Assembly (NCBI GenBank): GCA_964653555.1
Contig: CAZZFT010000002.1
Span: 54,786 to 118,785 of the forward strand
Direction: 5' to 3'
DNA length: 64,000 bases
Source: JAHEJV01 sp964653555
GTDB lineage: Bacteria; Myxococcota_A; UBA9160; SMWR01
The notes under the pieces were generated by a model. It was given only the letters and a program-made list of their open reading frames with translations. It was not told the DNA's origin and searched no databases. Of the stretch, positions 15,795-24,554 are shown piece after piece. How positions within the stretch are numbered: the stretch's first letter is position 1; each line of letters opens with the position of its first letter. The position numbers and the translations under genes were made by a program.

Positions 15795-17705
15795 TCAGAC
15801 CAGCTCGTAGTCCGCGAGGTTCGGCTTCTGCGTCCAGCGCCAGTAGTCGAGCAGCCGCCACGGGCTATTGGTGGTGATGCGGCCCTGCGCGTTGCGGTAG
15901 TAGGACTCCTGCCGCCGATCGGTCCAGATCGTGCTGCCGAGCTTCTGGTCGAGCCGCCGGTTGAAGTCGTCGTGCACATCCTGGCGGCAGTCGAGCGCTC
16001 GGTGGCCTCCCTCCAGGAGCAGCTGGATGCAACCCATCGCGTAGCGCACCTGGAGCTCGTGCATCGTGCACACGCTTCCCGCGCGCGGGTTGGTGTTCGG
16101 TCCGTAGAGGCAGAAGAGGTTCGGGAAACGGGGAATGGTGATTCCCAGATACGCCCGAGCTCCGTCATGGCTCCAGACGTCGGAGAGCTTCACGCCGCCG
16201 CGCCCCTCGATCGCCATCGGCCAGAGATAGCGATCCGCCCAGAATCCGGTCGCGAGCACGACCGCATCGAGCTCGAGCTCGCGGCCGCCCCGCATCGCGA
16301 TGCCCCTCGTCGTGATCCGCTCGATCGGATCGGTGATCAGCTCCACGTTGTCGCGCCGAAGCGCGTCGAACCAGCCGTTGTCGAGGATGAAGCGCTTGGC
16401 CATCGGCGGATAGCCGGGCAGGCACTTCTTCACCAGCTCCGGGTCGTCACCGATCTTCTCCATCAGGTACGCGACGAGCTGGCGCCGGACGCCTTCGTTC
16501 GCCTCGCTCACCGAGTCCGGGTGCCTCCAGCCGGGATCGACCTCCGAGAACAGGCACGCGCGGTCGGAGAAGGCCGAGAAAATGCGCAGCCTCAGCCAGT
16601 ACGGGTAGTAGGGGAGGTTCGCGTGCAGCCACTCGCGGTCCGGTCCGAGCGGGTCCCGGTAGCCGGGGACCCCGAACACCCAGCCCGGTGAGCGCTGGAA
16701 GATCGCCAACTGTCCCACGACGGGCGCGAGCGCGGGGACCAACTGCATCGCACTCGCGCCGGTTCCGACCACCGCAACGCGTTTGCCGCGCAGATCGCAA
16801 TCACGGTCCCAGCGGGCGGTGTGGAAGATCGGACCGGCGAAGTCGCCGACGCCCTCGAGGTCGGGCATCCGCGGACGGTTCAGCATGCCGACCGCACTGA
16901 TTACGGCGTTCGCCCGGAACACTCGTTCGCCGCCGTCGGGCTCTCGGAGGAGCAGGCGCCAGGTGCCGCGCGCCTCTTCCCAGCGTGCGGAGACCACCTC
17001 GCAGCCGAAGCGGATCCGCGAGAGCACGTCCCGCTGGCGGGCGACGTGCTCCAGGTAGCCGCGGATCTCCTGCTGCCTCGCGAACGTGTGCTCCCAGGCG
17101 TAGTCGACCGCGAAGGTGTACGAGTACCACTGGCTCGGTACGTCCACGCGAGCGTCCGGATAGACGTTCTCCCACCAGGTTCCCCCGACGCCCTGGTTCT
17201 TCTCGAACACGGTGTACGGGACGCCCGCCTGCTGACAGCGGATCGCGGCGCACAGGCCTCCGATGCCCGCGCCGATGATCGCGACGCGGAACCCGTTCAG
17301 AGCGTCCAGCGAGGGCGGATGTGCCCAGCGGAGAGCGCGGTCGTCACCGGCGAGTCCGAGCTCTTCGAGGTAGAGGTCGACGTAGTCGGCGGGAATCTCG
17401 GCGCCGACGCAGAGGTGAAGCATGCCCGCGAGCTCGTCGCGCGAAGGCGGCGGCCGCCGCTCGACCCGACCTTCGAGGTAGGCGCGAAGCCAATGGAACG
17501 CCCTCTCGCGGACGAGGGCTACCGCCTGCGGATCCGTGATCGCGGGGATCTCACCGAGCAGGGACGGTTCGGTGCCCAGCTCGATGCGGACGAGATCCTC
17601 GTCGCCGGTGAGCTGATAGATCGCCGTGCGAAGGGCCGTCGGGTCGGCCTGTTCGAGCGCGCGCCGGATTGCGGCGTCGTCGACTCCCGCTCTGATCCCG
17701 CTCAC
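15795..17705 (-). CDS. Baeyer-Villiger flavin monooxygenase with N-terminal extension (HAPMO-like)
   Basis: A 636-residue class B flavoprotein monooxygenase. The FAD motif is VAIIGAGIGGLCAA (GxGxxG at 145-150), the NADPH motif is VAVVGTGASAMQ (314-319), and the Baeyer-Villiger fingerprint FxGxxxHxxxWD reads FAGPIFHTARWD at 289-300. About 135 residues precede the FAD domain. This length matches 4-hydroxyacetophenone monooxygenase-type enzymes (about 640 residues) rather than 530-550-residue cyclohexanone monooxygenases. The enzyme would insert oxygen next to a ketone to make an ester or lactone. The SDR gene 36 bp upstream on the same strand may supply the ketone. Confidence 0.93.
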   Translation of the reverse strand: MSGIRAGVDDAAIRRALEQADPTALRTAIYQLTGDEDLVRIELGTEPSLLGEIPAITDPQAVALVRERAFHWLRAYLEGRVERRPPPSRDELAGMLHLCVGAEIPADYVDLYLEELGLAGDDRALRWAHPPSLDALNGFRVAIIGAGIGGLCAAIRCQQAGVPYTVFEKNQGVGGTWWENVYPDARVDVPSQWYSYTFAVDYAWEHTFARQQEIRGYLEHVARQRDVLSRIRFGCEVVSARWEEARGTWRLLLREPDGGERVFRANAVISAVGMLNRPRMPDLEGVGDFAGPIFHTARWDRDCDLRGKRVAVVGTGASAMQLVPALAPVVGQLAIFQRSPGWVFGVPGYRDPLGPDREWLHANLPYYPYWLRLRIFSAFSDRACLFSEVDPGWRHPDSVSEANEGVRRQLVAYLMEKIGDDPELVKKCLPGYPPMAKRFILDNGWFDALRRDNVELITDPIERITTRGIAMRGGRELELDAVVLATGFWADRYLWPMAIEGRGGVKLSDVWSHDGARAYLGITIPRFPNLFCLYGPNTNPRAGSVCTMHELQVRYAMGCIQLLLEGGHRALDCRQDVHDDFNRRLDQKLGSTIWTDRRQESYYRNAQGRITTNSPWRLLDYWRWTQKPNLADYELV

Positions 17706-17741
17706 GCTCGCGTCGATCCCCCGCCAGAAGAAGCGCGACTG

Positions 17742-18611
17742 CTACTCGCGGATCACGATGGGAAGTCCCGTCGTCCCCCGGTTCACGCCCACCGAGCCCT
17801 GGCCTCGAGCGAAGTAGGTGGCCGAGCCCTCCGGCGTGGCCAGGACCGGACCCGCGGCCACGAGCCCACCGTCCACCGCGAGCGCCTGCCCGGTCACGAA
17901 CCGGGACTCGTCGCTCGCGAAGAAGAGGGCGGCGTTGGCGATGTCTTCGGGCAGTCCGGCTTCCGGCCAGGGCTGGCTCCGGGCGGCCTGCTCGAGGTGC
18001 GCCTCCGGCGGGTCGTCTCCGTGCATCATCGGCGTGACGATCACGCCCGGGCAGATCGCATTCACGCGAATGCGCCGGGCCGCCAGCTCGAAGGACGCCG
18101 CTCGCGTCAAGCCGTTCACTCCCGCCTTCGCCGCCGTATAGGCTTGCGGTCCGATCGCACCGTGGAAGGCCGCGACGGAGGAAGTGCTGATGATCGAGCC
18201 CCCCCTTTCGTCCATGGCCGCCGCTCCGTACTTGATCCCGAAGAAGACGCTCCGCAGGAGTACCTGGAGGGAGTAGTCGAAGTCATCGGTGCGGGTGCGC
18301 GTGATGGGCCCGAAGGCGCCCGGGACGCCGGCGTTGTTGAGCACGCAGTCGAGGTGTCCGAATCTCGCGACCGCATCGGCGACGAGCGCCTTCACGTCGT
18401 CCTCCTTCGCCACGTCGGCGATGCGGAAGCAGACGTGCTTCTCGTATCCGGCGCTCTCGGCGAGGCCCCGGGTCTCCTGGGCGTTGCGCTCGTTGACGTC
18501 GCCGAACGCCACTCGGGCGCCCTCTGCGAGGAAGCGCAGGACGGTGGCGCGACCCATGCCGCTCGCCCCCCCCGTGATCACCGCGACCTTGCCTTCGAGT
18601 CGACCCGCCAT
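17742..18611 (-). CDS. SDR-family oxidoreductase
   Basis: A 289-residue classical SDR with TGGASGMG at 13-20, NNAG at 92-95, catalytic Ser145 in STSSVAA, Tyr158 and Lys162 in YTAAK, and IRVNAICPGVIVTP. After the usual VTGQALAVDGG end it carries about 35 extra residues rich in Gly, Ala and Pro ending GTTGLPIVIRE. A similar tail is present on the SDR at 35071-35988, so the two are related. It is the first gene of the SDR-BVMO unit, suggesting alcohol to ketone to ester. It diverges from the P450 operon over an AT-rich operator region. Confidence 0.92.
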   Translation of the reverse strand: MAGRLEGKVAVITGGASGMGRATVLRFLAEGARVAFGDVNERNAQETRGLAESAGYEKHVCFRIADVAKEDDVKALVADAVARFGHLDCVLNNAGVPGAFGPITRTRTDDFDYSLQVLLRSVFFGIKYGAAAMDERGGSIISTSSVAAFHGAIGPQAYTAAKAGVNGLTRAASFELAARRIRVNAICPGVIVTPMMHGDDPPEAHLEQAARSQPWPEAGLPEDIANAALFFASDESRFVTGQALAVDGGLVAAGPVLATPEGSATYFARGQGSVGVNRGTTGLPIVIRE

Positions 18612-18656
18612 GGCACTCCGGGCGCCCGCTCCCCGTTCCCGGGCGAGACCTGTCGG

Positions 18657-18690
18657 TTACGATATCGATTAATATTACTACAAGTAGTAA
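18657..18690. promoter_or_regulatory. operator-like inverted repeat between SDR and P450 genes
   Basis: In an AT-rich island the perfect inverted repeat TTACTACAAGTAGTAA lies at 18675-18690 (7-bp arms, 2-bp spacer). Just before it are TTACGAT at 18657-18663 and the palindrome CGATATCG at 18660-18667. Such short dyads are typical of TetR- or MarR-type operators. The position suits control of both the SDR-BVMO unit (start 18611) and the P450 operon (start 18798). Confidence 0.6.
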
Positions 18691-18706
18691 CCCATGCGTT
18701 AAAAAT

Positions 18707-18736
18707 ATGACGTTTCTGGTGCGTCTCTAGTAGAAT
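18707..18736 (+). promoter_or_regulatory. putative sigma70-type promoter of the P450 operon
   Basis: ATGACG at 18707-18712 and TAGAAT at 18731-18736 are separated by 18 bp and match the -35 and -10 consensus in four and five of six positions by my reading. They lie directly downstream of the inverted repeat at 18675-18690 and about 60 bp before the P450 start. Confidence 0.45.
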
Positions 18737-18797
18737 AATCGCCCTGCGGAACGCAGCGTGTCCCGGTCCGTTCGGGCCGGAGCGGAGAGGGTCATCG

Positions 18798-20045
18798 ATG
18801 AGCGGGGCGAGCAGCGCGGACGATCGCAGCCTCCTGTCTCCCGACCACTACGCGCGCGACGGCTATCCGCACGCCGCGTGGGAGCGCCTCCGTCGCGAGG
18901 ATCCGGTCCACTGGGTGGAGGACTGGGGCGGCGACCCCTATTGGGCGCTCACTCGGCAGCGCGAGATCATCGCGGTGTCTCGCCAACCGGAGCTCTTCAT
19001 CAACGGAAAGGGCTTCGGGTTGTTCCCCTATGAGGACCAGGTGGACACCGGGCAGCGGCAGATGATCGACATGGATCCGCCCGATCATCAGAACTACCGC
19101 TCGCTGGCGAGCAAGTACTTCACGCCGCGCGCGCTGGTGCCGCTGACGAAGCAGGTGGATCGGATCGCTACTCAGGTGCTCGATCGCGTGGCCAGCGACA
19201 ACGAACCGGTCGAGATCGACTTCGTCTCCTCGGTGGCCTCGCTGCTGCCGATCTGGGTGATCGCCGAGATGCTCGGGGTGCCCACCTCCGATTGGGAGCG
19301 CATCTTCCATTGGACGAACGAGGCCGTCGGTGCCTCGGATCCCGAGTACCAGCGCGGGCGCTCCACGGAGGAGACGCGCATGGCAGCGCTCGGCGAGATG
19401 GTTGCCTACTTCGACGCGCTCGCGGAGGACCGGAGGGGAGATCCCAGGGACGATCTGGCCACCGTGCTCGTGCAGGCACGCATCGACGGTGAGGCGCTTC
19501 CCCGGAACGAGCTGCTCTCCTACTTCTCGATCCTGATCGCCGCGGGCAACGAGACGACCCGGAACGCTACCAGCAGTGGCTTCCTGGCCCTGATCGAGCA
19601 TCCCGATCAGCTCGACCTGGCGCGCCGTCGCCCGGAGCTCCTCGACTCCCTGGTGGAGGAGGTCTTGCGGTATACGTCGCCGGTAGTCCACATGGCTCGT
19701 ACGGCGAGTCGCGACGCGGAGATCGGTGGCAAGAAGATCCGCGCGGGGCAAAAGCTCGCGATGTTCTATCCGTCCGCCAACCGCGACGAGAGCGTGTTCG
19801 TCGATCCGCACTCCTTCCAGATCAGCAGGCGGCCGAACCGGCACCTGGCCTTCGGGGTCGGCGAGCACTTTTGCCTCGGCGCCCACGTGGCCCGCCTCGA
19901 GCTACGCGTGATCTTCCGCCACCTGCTGCAGCGGCTCGATTTCGTCGAGCTGGCCGGGCCCGTCCAGCGGGTCCGCATGGCAGCGGTGGGAGGCATCAAG
20001 CACCTGCCCGTACGGTGCCGTATCAGGAAGGGGTCCACATCGTGA
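18798..20045 (+). CDS. cytochrome P450, copy 1
   Basis: A 415-residue soluble bacterial (class I type) P450. The I-helix oxygen-activation motif AGNETT is at 249-254, the ExxR pair is Glu288/Arg291 in EEVLRY, and the heme loop FGVGEHFCLG contains the axial Cys359. There is no membrane anchor, so it is cytoplasmic and needs ferredoxin and reductase partners not found in this window. It is very similar along its whole length to the second 415-residue P450 at 26013-27260. GAGAGGG precedes ATG 18798. It is co-transcribed with an amidohydrolase-fold gene whose start overlaps or abuts its stop. Probable role: hydroxylation of a hydrocarbon skeleton. Confidence 0.95.
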   Translation: MSGASSADDRSLLSPDHYARDGYPHAAWERLRREDPVHWVEDWGGDPYWALTRQREIIAVSRQPELFINGKGFGLFPYEDQVDTGQRQMIDMDPPDHQNYRSLASKYFTPRALVPLTKQVDRIATQVLDRVASDNEPVEIDFVSSVASLLPIWVIAEMLGVPTSDWERIFHWTNEAVGASDPEYQRGRSTEETRMAALGEMVAYFDALAEDRRGDPRDDLATVLVQARIDGEALPRNELLSYFSILIAAGNETTRNATSSGFLALIEHPDQLDLARRRPELLDSLVEEVLRYTSPVVHMARTASRDAEIGGKKIRAGQKLAMFYPSANRDESVFVDPHSFQISRRPNRHLAFGVGEHFCLGAHVARLELRVIFRHLLQRLDFVELAGPVQRVRMAAVGGIKHLPVRCRIRKGSTS

Positions 20046-20047
20046 CG

Positions 20048-20905
20048 ATGCCGCAGAACATTGGAATCATCGACACGATGATGTCGGTCGGTACCGAGGC
20101 CTCACAAGAGGGCTACGAGCGCGTTCGCCCGATGCTGCGAGACGAAGCCAGCCGACAGGGCAGCAAGGACACGCTCCGGTACCTGTTCAAGGACAACATG
20201 GCGAGGGAGCACTCGCTGGAGCACGTCCTCGAGCAGATGGACCGGTTCGGCGTGGAACGCAGCATGATTCCGGTGGGCGACCGCCGGCTGACCGCACAGC
20301 GCGCTCTGCGTGAGCACCCGGACCGTTTCTTCAGCGACTATGAAGTGGACCCGAACGAGGGCATGGAAGCGCTTCGCACCATCGAGCGCATGAAGAAGGA
20401 GTGGGACATCAAGGCGGTATCTCTCACCCCTTCGATGGTGTTCCCGCAGTGTCCTCTCTCGGACAAGCGCCTCTACCCGATCTACGCGAAGTGCATCGAG
20501 CTCGACCTCGTCTTCGTCACCACGGCGGGTGTGCCCGGCCCGCGCGTCCCGATGGCGGCCCAGGATCCCTACGCACTCGACGAGGTGTGCTGGTTCTGGC
20601 CCGAGCTTCGCATCGTGGTCCGGCACGGTGCCGAGCCCTGGACCGACCTGCTCGTGAAGCTGATGCTCAAGTATCCGGGTCTGCACTTCTCGACCACCGG
20701 CTTTGCGCCGAAGCACTACCCGAAGGCGATCATCCAGTACATGAACACGCGCGGGGCGGAGAAGGTGCTCTACGGGGGTCACTTTCCGATGGGCCTCACC
20801 CTCGAGCGCATCATGAAGGAGCTGCCCGAGCTGCCGCTACGGGACGAGGTGTGGCCGAAGTACTTGCGCGAGAACAGTCTGCGCGTCTTCAAGCTCGATG
20901 AGTAG
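20048..20905 (+). CDS. amidohydrolase-2-fold protein lacking metal ligands
   Basis: A 285-residue TIM-barrel protein of the amidohydrolase-2 (ACMSD-like) family. ATG 20048 was chosen; GTG 20042 in the same frame would overlap the P450 stop. The usual N-terminal D-x-H-x-x-E or H-x-H motif is replaced by IIDTMMSVGTE. The mid-barrel His seen in active relatives (compare NFHIGSS in the protein at 33813) is VTTAGVP here, and the terminal catalytic Asp of GSDYP is replaced by YGGHFPMG. The fold-typical RHGAEPW helix and final PKYLRENSLRVFKL remain. It therefore looks unable to bind a catalytic metal in the usual way and may have a non-hydrolytic role linked to the P450. Confidence 0.8.
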   Translation: MPQNIGIIDTMMSVGTEASQEGYERVRPMLRDEASRQGSKDTLRYLFKDNMAREHSLEHVLEQMDRFGVERSMIPVGDRRLTAQRALREHPDRFFSDYEVDPNEGMEALRTIERMKKEWDIKAVSLTPSMVFPQCPLSDKRLYPIYAKCIELDLVFVTTAGVPGPRVPMAAQDPYALDEVCWFWPELRIVVRHGAEPWTDLLVKLMLKYPGLHFSTTGFAPKHYPKAIIQYMNTRGAEKVLYGGHFPMGLTLERIMKELPELPLRDEVWPKYLRENSLRVFKLDE

Positions 20906-20944
20906 AAGGCCGTTCCCGAGCGCTCGACAGCGAGGAGGGGCAGC

Positions 20945-21283
20945 TTGCTGATCGAGATCCGGAACTACCACATCGATCCCGGCACCTTCGAAGGCTACAA
21001 GGAGTGGGCCCGCACGATCGCCGTCCCGTTCTTGAAGCGCAACTACGACGTCCTCGGCTTCTGGATCAACTCCGAGGAGGAGCCCGAGGTCGCGAAAGGG
21101 AAGCCTGACGTACTGGGGACGGCGAACGTGACCTGGATCGTTCGCTGGCACGACATGTCGCAGCGAAACGAGATGCTGCAGAGGACCACGGCCTCCCCCG
21201 AGTGGCAGGAGATCTTCAGCAAGCTTCCGGGCGGTCTCAAGAACTACCTTCGCATCGAGTCGAAGTTCACCGAGGCCCTCTGA
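20945..21283 (+). CDS. NIPSNAP-family protein
   Basis: A 112-residue protein with a ferredoxin-like alpha/beta fold of the NIPSNAP type: MLIEIRNYHIDPGTFEGYKEWA at the start and a TWIVRWHDMSQRNEM strand-helix. The TTG start at 20945 is supported by GGAGGGG at 20934-20940. Bacterial members are common next to oxygenases and CoA-pathway genes, but their function is not settled. It ends the P450 operon and converges on the crotonase gene with 31 bp between them. Confidence 0.85.
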   Translation: MLIEIRNYHIDPGTFEGYKEWARTIAVPFLKRNYDVLGFWINSEEEPEVAKGKPDVLGTANVTWIVRWHDMSQRNEMLQRTTASPEWQEIFSKLPGGLKNYLRIESKFTEAL

Positions 21284-21314
21284 GTCCAGAGACGGGAGGC
21301 GAGGTCAGGCCGTC

Positions 21315-22148
21315 TCACCCGGCGACGTCCTGGACGTCCGAGGGGTCGAACTCCCAGGCGGCGAAGGGATCGCCGCCGGCGTCGTAGCGGGCCTGTGCCG
21401 CCCGTGTCCGCTCGAGCATCTCGAGAGCGTGCTCCTTCCAGACGTCGGCATGGACCTCCGCCTCGACCTTGAAGGCGTCGCGCATCGAGGCTTGATCGAG
21501 TCCGAGGCCGACGCTCTTCTTCGTGGCCCGGATCGCGAACGCAGGCCGCGATGCGATCAGCGCGGCCCAGCGGATCGTCTCCTCTCGCAGGCGCGCGTCC
21601 GGGACGACGCGGTTCACGAGCCCCCATTGCAGGGCCTTTCGCGCGCTGATCGGGCGCCCGTCGACCATCATCTCCAAGGCGCGCGCCTCCCCGATCAGGC
21701 GGGGTACGCGCGACGTTCCGCAGCCAGCCGCGAGCAGCCCGAGCGTGGCCTCGGGCAGCGCGAAGGTCGCCGACTCGCCGGCAATGCGCAGGTTCGCGGT
21801 GGAGAGCAGCTCACAGCCACCACCCCAGGCGATCCCGTTGTTCGCGACGATGGAGATCATGGGGCCGACTCGCAGCTCGCGTCCCAGGCGCGCGATCGCA
21901 GCGACGTCGCCAGCAGGAGTCCCGCCGCCGAAGATCACGCAGATCTCCTCGAGTGACATGTGCGCCACGAAGTAGCCGGGCACGTCCGACGCGAGGACCA
22001 CGACCCTCGCTCCGGAAGCCTTGACCTCGAGGACCGCCCTCTCCAAGGCCTCGGCGAGAGCGATGTCCAGGAAGTTGCGCGGAGGGTTGTCGATCAGCAC
22101 CAGGCCGACTCCGTCGGCGGGATAGGAGACACGTGCGGTTCCGGGCAT
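21315..22148 (-). CDS. enoyl-CoA hydratase/isomerase (crotonase family)
   Basis: A 277-residue crotonase. The two acidic residues used by hydratases are both in place: Glu in GGGCELLSTANLRIA and Glu in FALPEATLGLLAAGCG. The CoA-oxyanion region VVVLASDVPGYFVAHMSLEE is atypical, lacking the common AFxAGxDL wording, so substrate range may differ. It is the last gene of the minus-strand unit epoxide hydrolase, flavin epoxidase, cyclase, crotonase. Likely role is hydration or isomerisation of an unsaturated acyl-CoA. Confidence 0.88.
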   Translation of the reverse strand: MPGTARVSYPADGVGLVLIDNPPRNFLDIALAEALERAVLEVKASGARVVVLASDVPGYFVAHMSLEEICVIFGGGTPAGDVAAIARLGRELRVGPMISIVANNGIAWGGGCELLSTANLRIAGESATFALPEATLGLLAAGCGTSRVPRLIGEARALEMMVDGRPISARKALQWGLVNRVVPDARLREETIRWAALIASRPAFAIRATKKSVGLGLDQASMRDAFKVEAEVHADVWKEHALEMLERTRAAQARYDAGGDPFAAWEFDPSDVQDVAG

Positions 22149-22183
22149 CCGGGCTTCCTTTCTTTCGATCTACCGATTCCAGG

Positions 22184-23128
22184 TCACTTCAGGGCGAGCG
22201 CGTTCGCCGTGGAGCCGGCCCCACCGGGAAGGTGCAACGGGCTCGAGACGAGGAAGCTCGCGAAGCGGCGATCCCGGGCGCAGTCCTCGGCCAGCGCCTC
22301 GAGATTCCACAGCTCTCCCACCGCCATCCCCAGCAGCGGAATCAGCCGCCGATGGAGCGAGCCCCCTGACTCCTTGCCGGTCGGCTGCACCTCCAGGGCG
22401 ACGTTGTCGGCCACGACCGCAGCGACGCGGTGGTCCCAGAGGAACTCGGCCATCTCCTCTACCGCCGACAGACCCGGGGATCCCTCCTCTGGCGCAAAGG
22501 TCCGCCGCAGCTCCGGGGTGGCGGCGAGGTAGTGTGCGAGCCAGCCGGTCCGGAGCATCAGCACGTCGCCCTGCTCGAGCGCGACGCCCTGGGAGTCGAG
22601 CGTCTCCTCGAGCAGGGAGACGGAGATCGGAAGATGCCGATCCGGCGCGATCCGCTCGCCTCGTGCCTCGCAAAGGCGCGCGACGTCGACCAGGACGCCG
22701 CGCGTCGCGATTCCGCGCGCCGCCCAGTGCTCGATGCCCAACCTGCTCCCCGATTCCCCGGTCACCTCGTCCTGCCGTACGCCGTTGTAGAAGCCGTAGC
22801 GTCGGTGCGCGAAGTGGCTGAGCGCATCCCACTGGCTCGATGCCTGGGGGAAGAATCCATCGATGACGTCGTCCCGAACGATGCCCTCGCCCAGCTCGAG
22901 AAGCGTGCGCCGGTAGGGCGCCCGGGCGAAGAAGGGCGGGTCGGGAACGTCGAGGGGAAGATCGAGATTGAACACCCGACCGCTCTCCACCAGACGGGCG
23001 GCGTCGCGCGTCTTTTCCTCGGTGATGAAATTCAGTGTGCCGATCTCGTCGCCCGATCCGAATACCTCCCAGGACGAGCCCGGAGGCAGTCCGCTCCGGA
23101 TCGGAAGGTCGCGATAACGCGGATACAT
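22184..23128 (-). CDS. cyclase-family (kynurenine-formamidase-like) metal-dependent hydrolase
   Basis: A 314-residue protein of the putative cyclase family (PF04199 type). Start ATG 23128 (MYPRYRDLPIRSGLPPG). The metal-site motif reads SSQWDALSHFAH, the variant found in a known subgroup in place of HxGTHxDxxxH. TRGVLVDVARL and VLMLRTGWL are family strands. Family members hydrolyse N-formyl or lactone-like bonds. Its ATG lies 15 bp after the stop of the flavoprotein gene, so they are probably translated together. Confidence 0.85.
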   Translation of the reverse strand: MYPRYRDLPIRSGLPPGSSWEVFGSGDEIGTLNFITEEKTRDAARLVESGRVFNLDLPLDVPDPPFFARAPYRRTLLELGEGIVRDDVIDGFFPQASSQWDALSHFAHRRYGFYNGVRQDEVTGESGSRLGIEHWAARGIATRGVLVDVARLCEARGERIAPDRHLPISVSLLEETLDSQGVALEQGDVLMLRTGWLAHYLAATPELRRTFAPEEGSPGLSAVEEMAEFLWDHRVAAVVADNVALEVQPTGKESGGSLHRRLIPLLGMAVGELWNLEALAEDCARDRRFASFLVSSPLHLPGGAGSTANALALK

Positions 23129-23142
23129 CTGCGATTCCCTCT

Positions 23143-24525
23143 TCAAGGTGCCTCGCTCCTCGTGAACAGGCTGTGCCACGCTACGCGGGCCATGATCTCG
23201 GGCCGAAACAGCACGCTGGGTGGATCGACGAGATTGGCGACGCTCAAGAATCGGGTGGCCACCGAACGATCGTAGGGCAGCAGACGCGAGACGCGGTCCG
23301 TGTAGCTCTGGATCAGCCGAGCGACGCCGCCGGGGCGTTTGCCCTCGGTCTCCGGAAAGCGCAGATCCTCGCCCGTCGCCATCAGCCACGGAACCTTGGC
23401 GATCTCGTTCAGCGCCCGGAAGAAGCGAGCGGGGAATCCCTCGCCGTCCTCTTGCCTTCTCAGCATGGTGTCGAGCTGGATGGCCTCGCGAGCGGCCACG
23501 GTCATGCCCTGTCCGTAGATCGGATTGAAGCCGCAGTACGCGTCTCCCATCACGAGGAAGCGCCCGGGCAGTCGCTTCAGTCTCTCGTAGTGGTGGCGCC
23601 GGTTCTCGGTGCGGCGGTAGCCGTAGACCGGAGACAGGGGCGTCGCATCCGCGATTGCCTCGTAGAGCGCCGGCGAGGCCAGGCTGCGCGCAAAGTCGAG
23701 GAAGCCGCCCTCGTCGGTGGGGGGATAGTCCTTGTTCGAGCCCGCCAGCGTCACGGTCCAGCGACCTCCATCCACCGCGAGAATTCCCCCACCCCGCAGC
23801 CTGCCGGTGCGCGGGTCCGACAGCACGACCAGGTAGCGCCAGTCGAAGCTTCGATCGCTCGGGACCTCGTACCAGCGAGACGCGTAGCCGAGGTGCGCGT
23901 TCACGACCGTCTCGGCCGGTGGCTCGTATCCCAGCTCGCGCAGCCACAGCGGGCCCTTGGAACCGCGTCCACTCGCGTCGACGACGCGGCCCGCCGCATC
24001 GACGACGAGGTCGGACTCCAGCTCCGCAAGGCGGCCGTCGCGCCGCGATCTGCTCACCACGCCGGTCACGGCGCTTCGTTCGGCGTCGAACAGGAGCCGA
24101 GTGACCTCCCTCTCGATCTGGAACTCGACGTTTCGACGCAGGCGAACCTGGCTGCGCAGATACCACTCCAGGGTCACGCGGCTGACTGCGAGGCTCACGA
24201 TTCCGCTGGGGAACCTCTTCGTCCAGCCGCCCGGAGTCAGGTACCCGCCGTCTCGTGCCATGTCCACCTCGGAGACTCCGAGGTCGCGCAGATCATCGGT
24301 TAGCGAGGGGAAGAGTTTCTGCATCGCCTCGCGACCGCTTGCCAGCAGGATGTGGAAGTGCCGGTCCTGAGGGACACCGTGGCGGAACTCGGGTCGCTCC
24401 GGGAGTGCGTCGTGCTCTACGATGGTGACGCGCGCGAAGTGATCGCTCAGCACTCGCGCCGCCATCAGTCCGGCCAGGCTTCCTCCGATCACGATCGCGT
24501 GCTCTCGGCTCGAAGGTCGCGTCAT
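23143..24525 (-). CDS. FAD-dependent monooxygenase, squalene-epoxidase/LasC-like
   Basis: A 460-residue flavoprotein. Start ATG 24525 (MTRPSSREHAIVIGGSLAGL); the FAD dinucleotide motif is VIGGSLAGLMAARVL at residues 12-26. QDRHFHILLASGREAMQKLFPSL is characteristic of the epoxidase branch that includes polyether epoxidases. VVDAAGRVVDASGRGS, LVMGDAYCGFNPIYGQGMTVAAREA (the GD motif) complete the FAD site. An epoxide hydrolase gene lies 29 bp upstream on the same strand, so an alkene to epoxide to diol route is plausible. Confidence 0.87.
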   Translation of the reverse strand: MTRPSSREHAIVIGGSLAGLMAARVLSDHFARVTIVEHDALPERPEFRHGVPQDRHFHILLASGREAMQKLFPSLTDDLRDLGVSEVDMARDGGYLTPGGWTKRFPSGIVSLAVSRVTLEWYLRSQVRLRRNVEFQIEREVTRLLFDAERSAVTGVVSRSRRDGRLAELESDLVVDAAGRVVDASGRGSKGPLWLRELGYEPPAETVVNAHLGYASRWYEVPSDRSFDWRYLVVLSDPRTGRLRGGGILAVDGGRWTVTLAGSNKDYPPTDEGGFLDFARSLASPALYEAIADATPLSPVYGYRRTENRRHHYERLKRLPGRFLVMGDAYCGFNPIYGQGMTVAAREAIQLDTMLRRQEDGEGFPARFFRALNEIAKVPWLMATGEDLRFPETEGKRPGGVARLIQSYTDRVSRLLPYDRSVATRFLSVANLVDPPSVLFRPEIMARVAWHSLFTRSEAP

Positions 24526-24554
24526 GTCCGTCCCGTCCGATGACGTGCTCGAAG

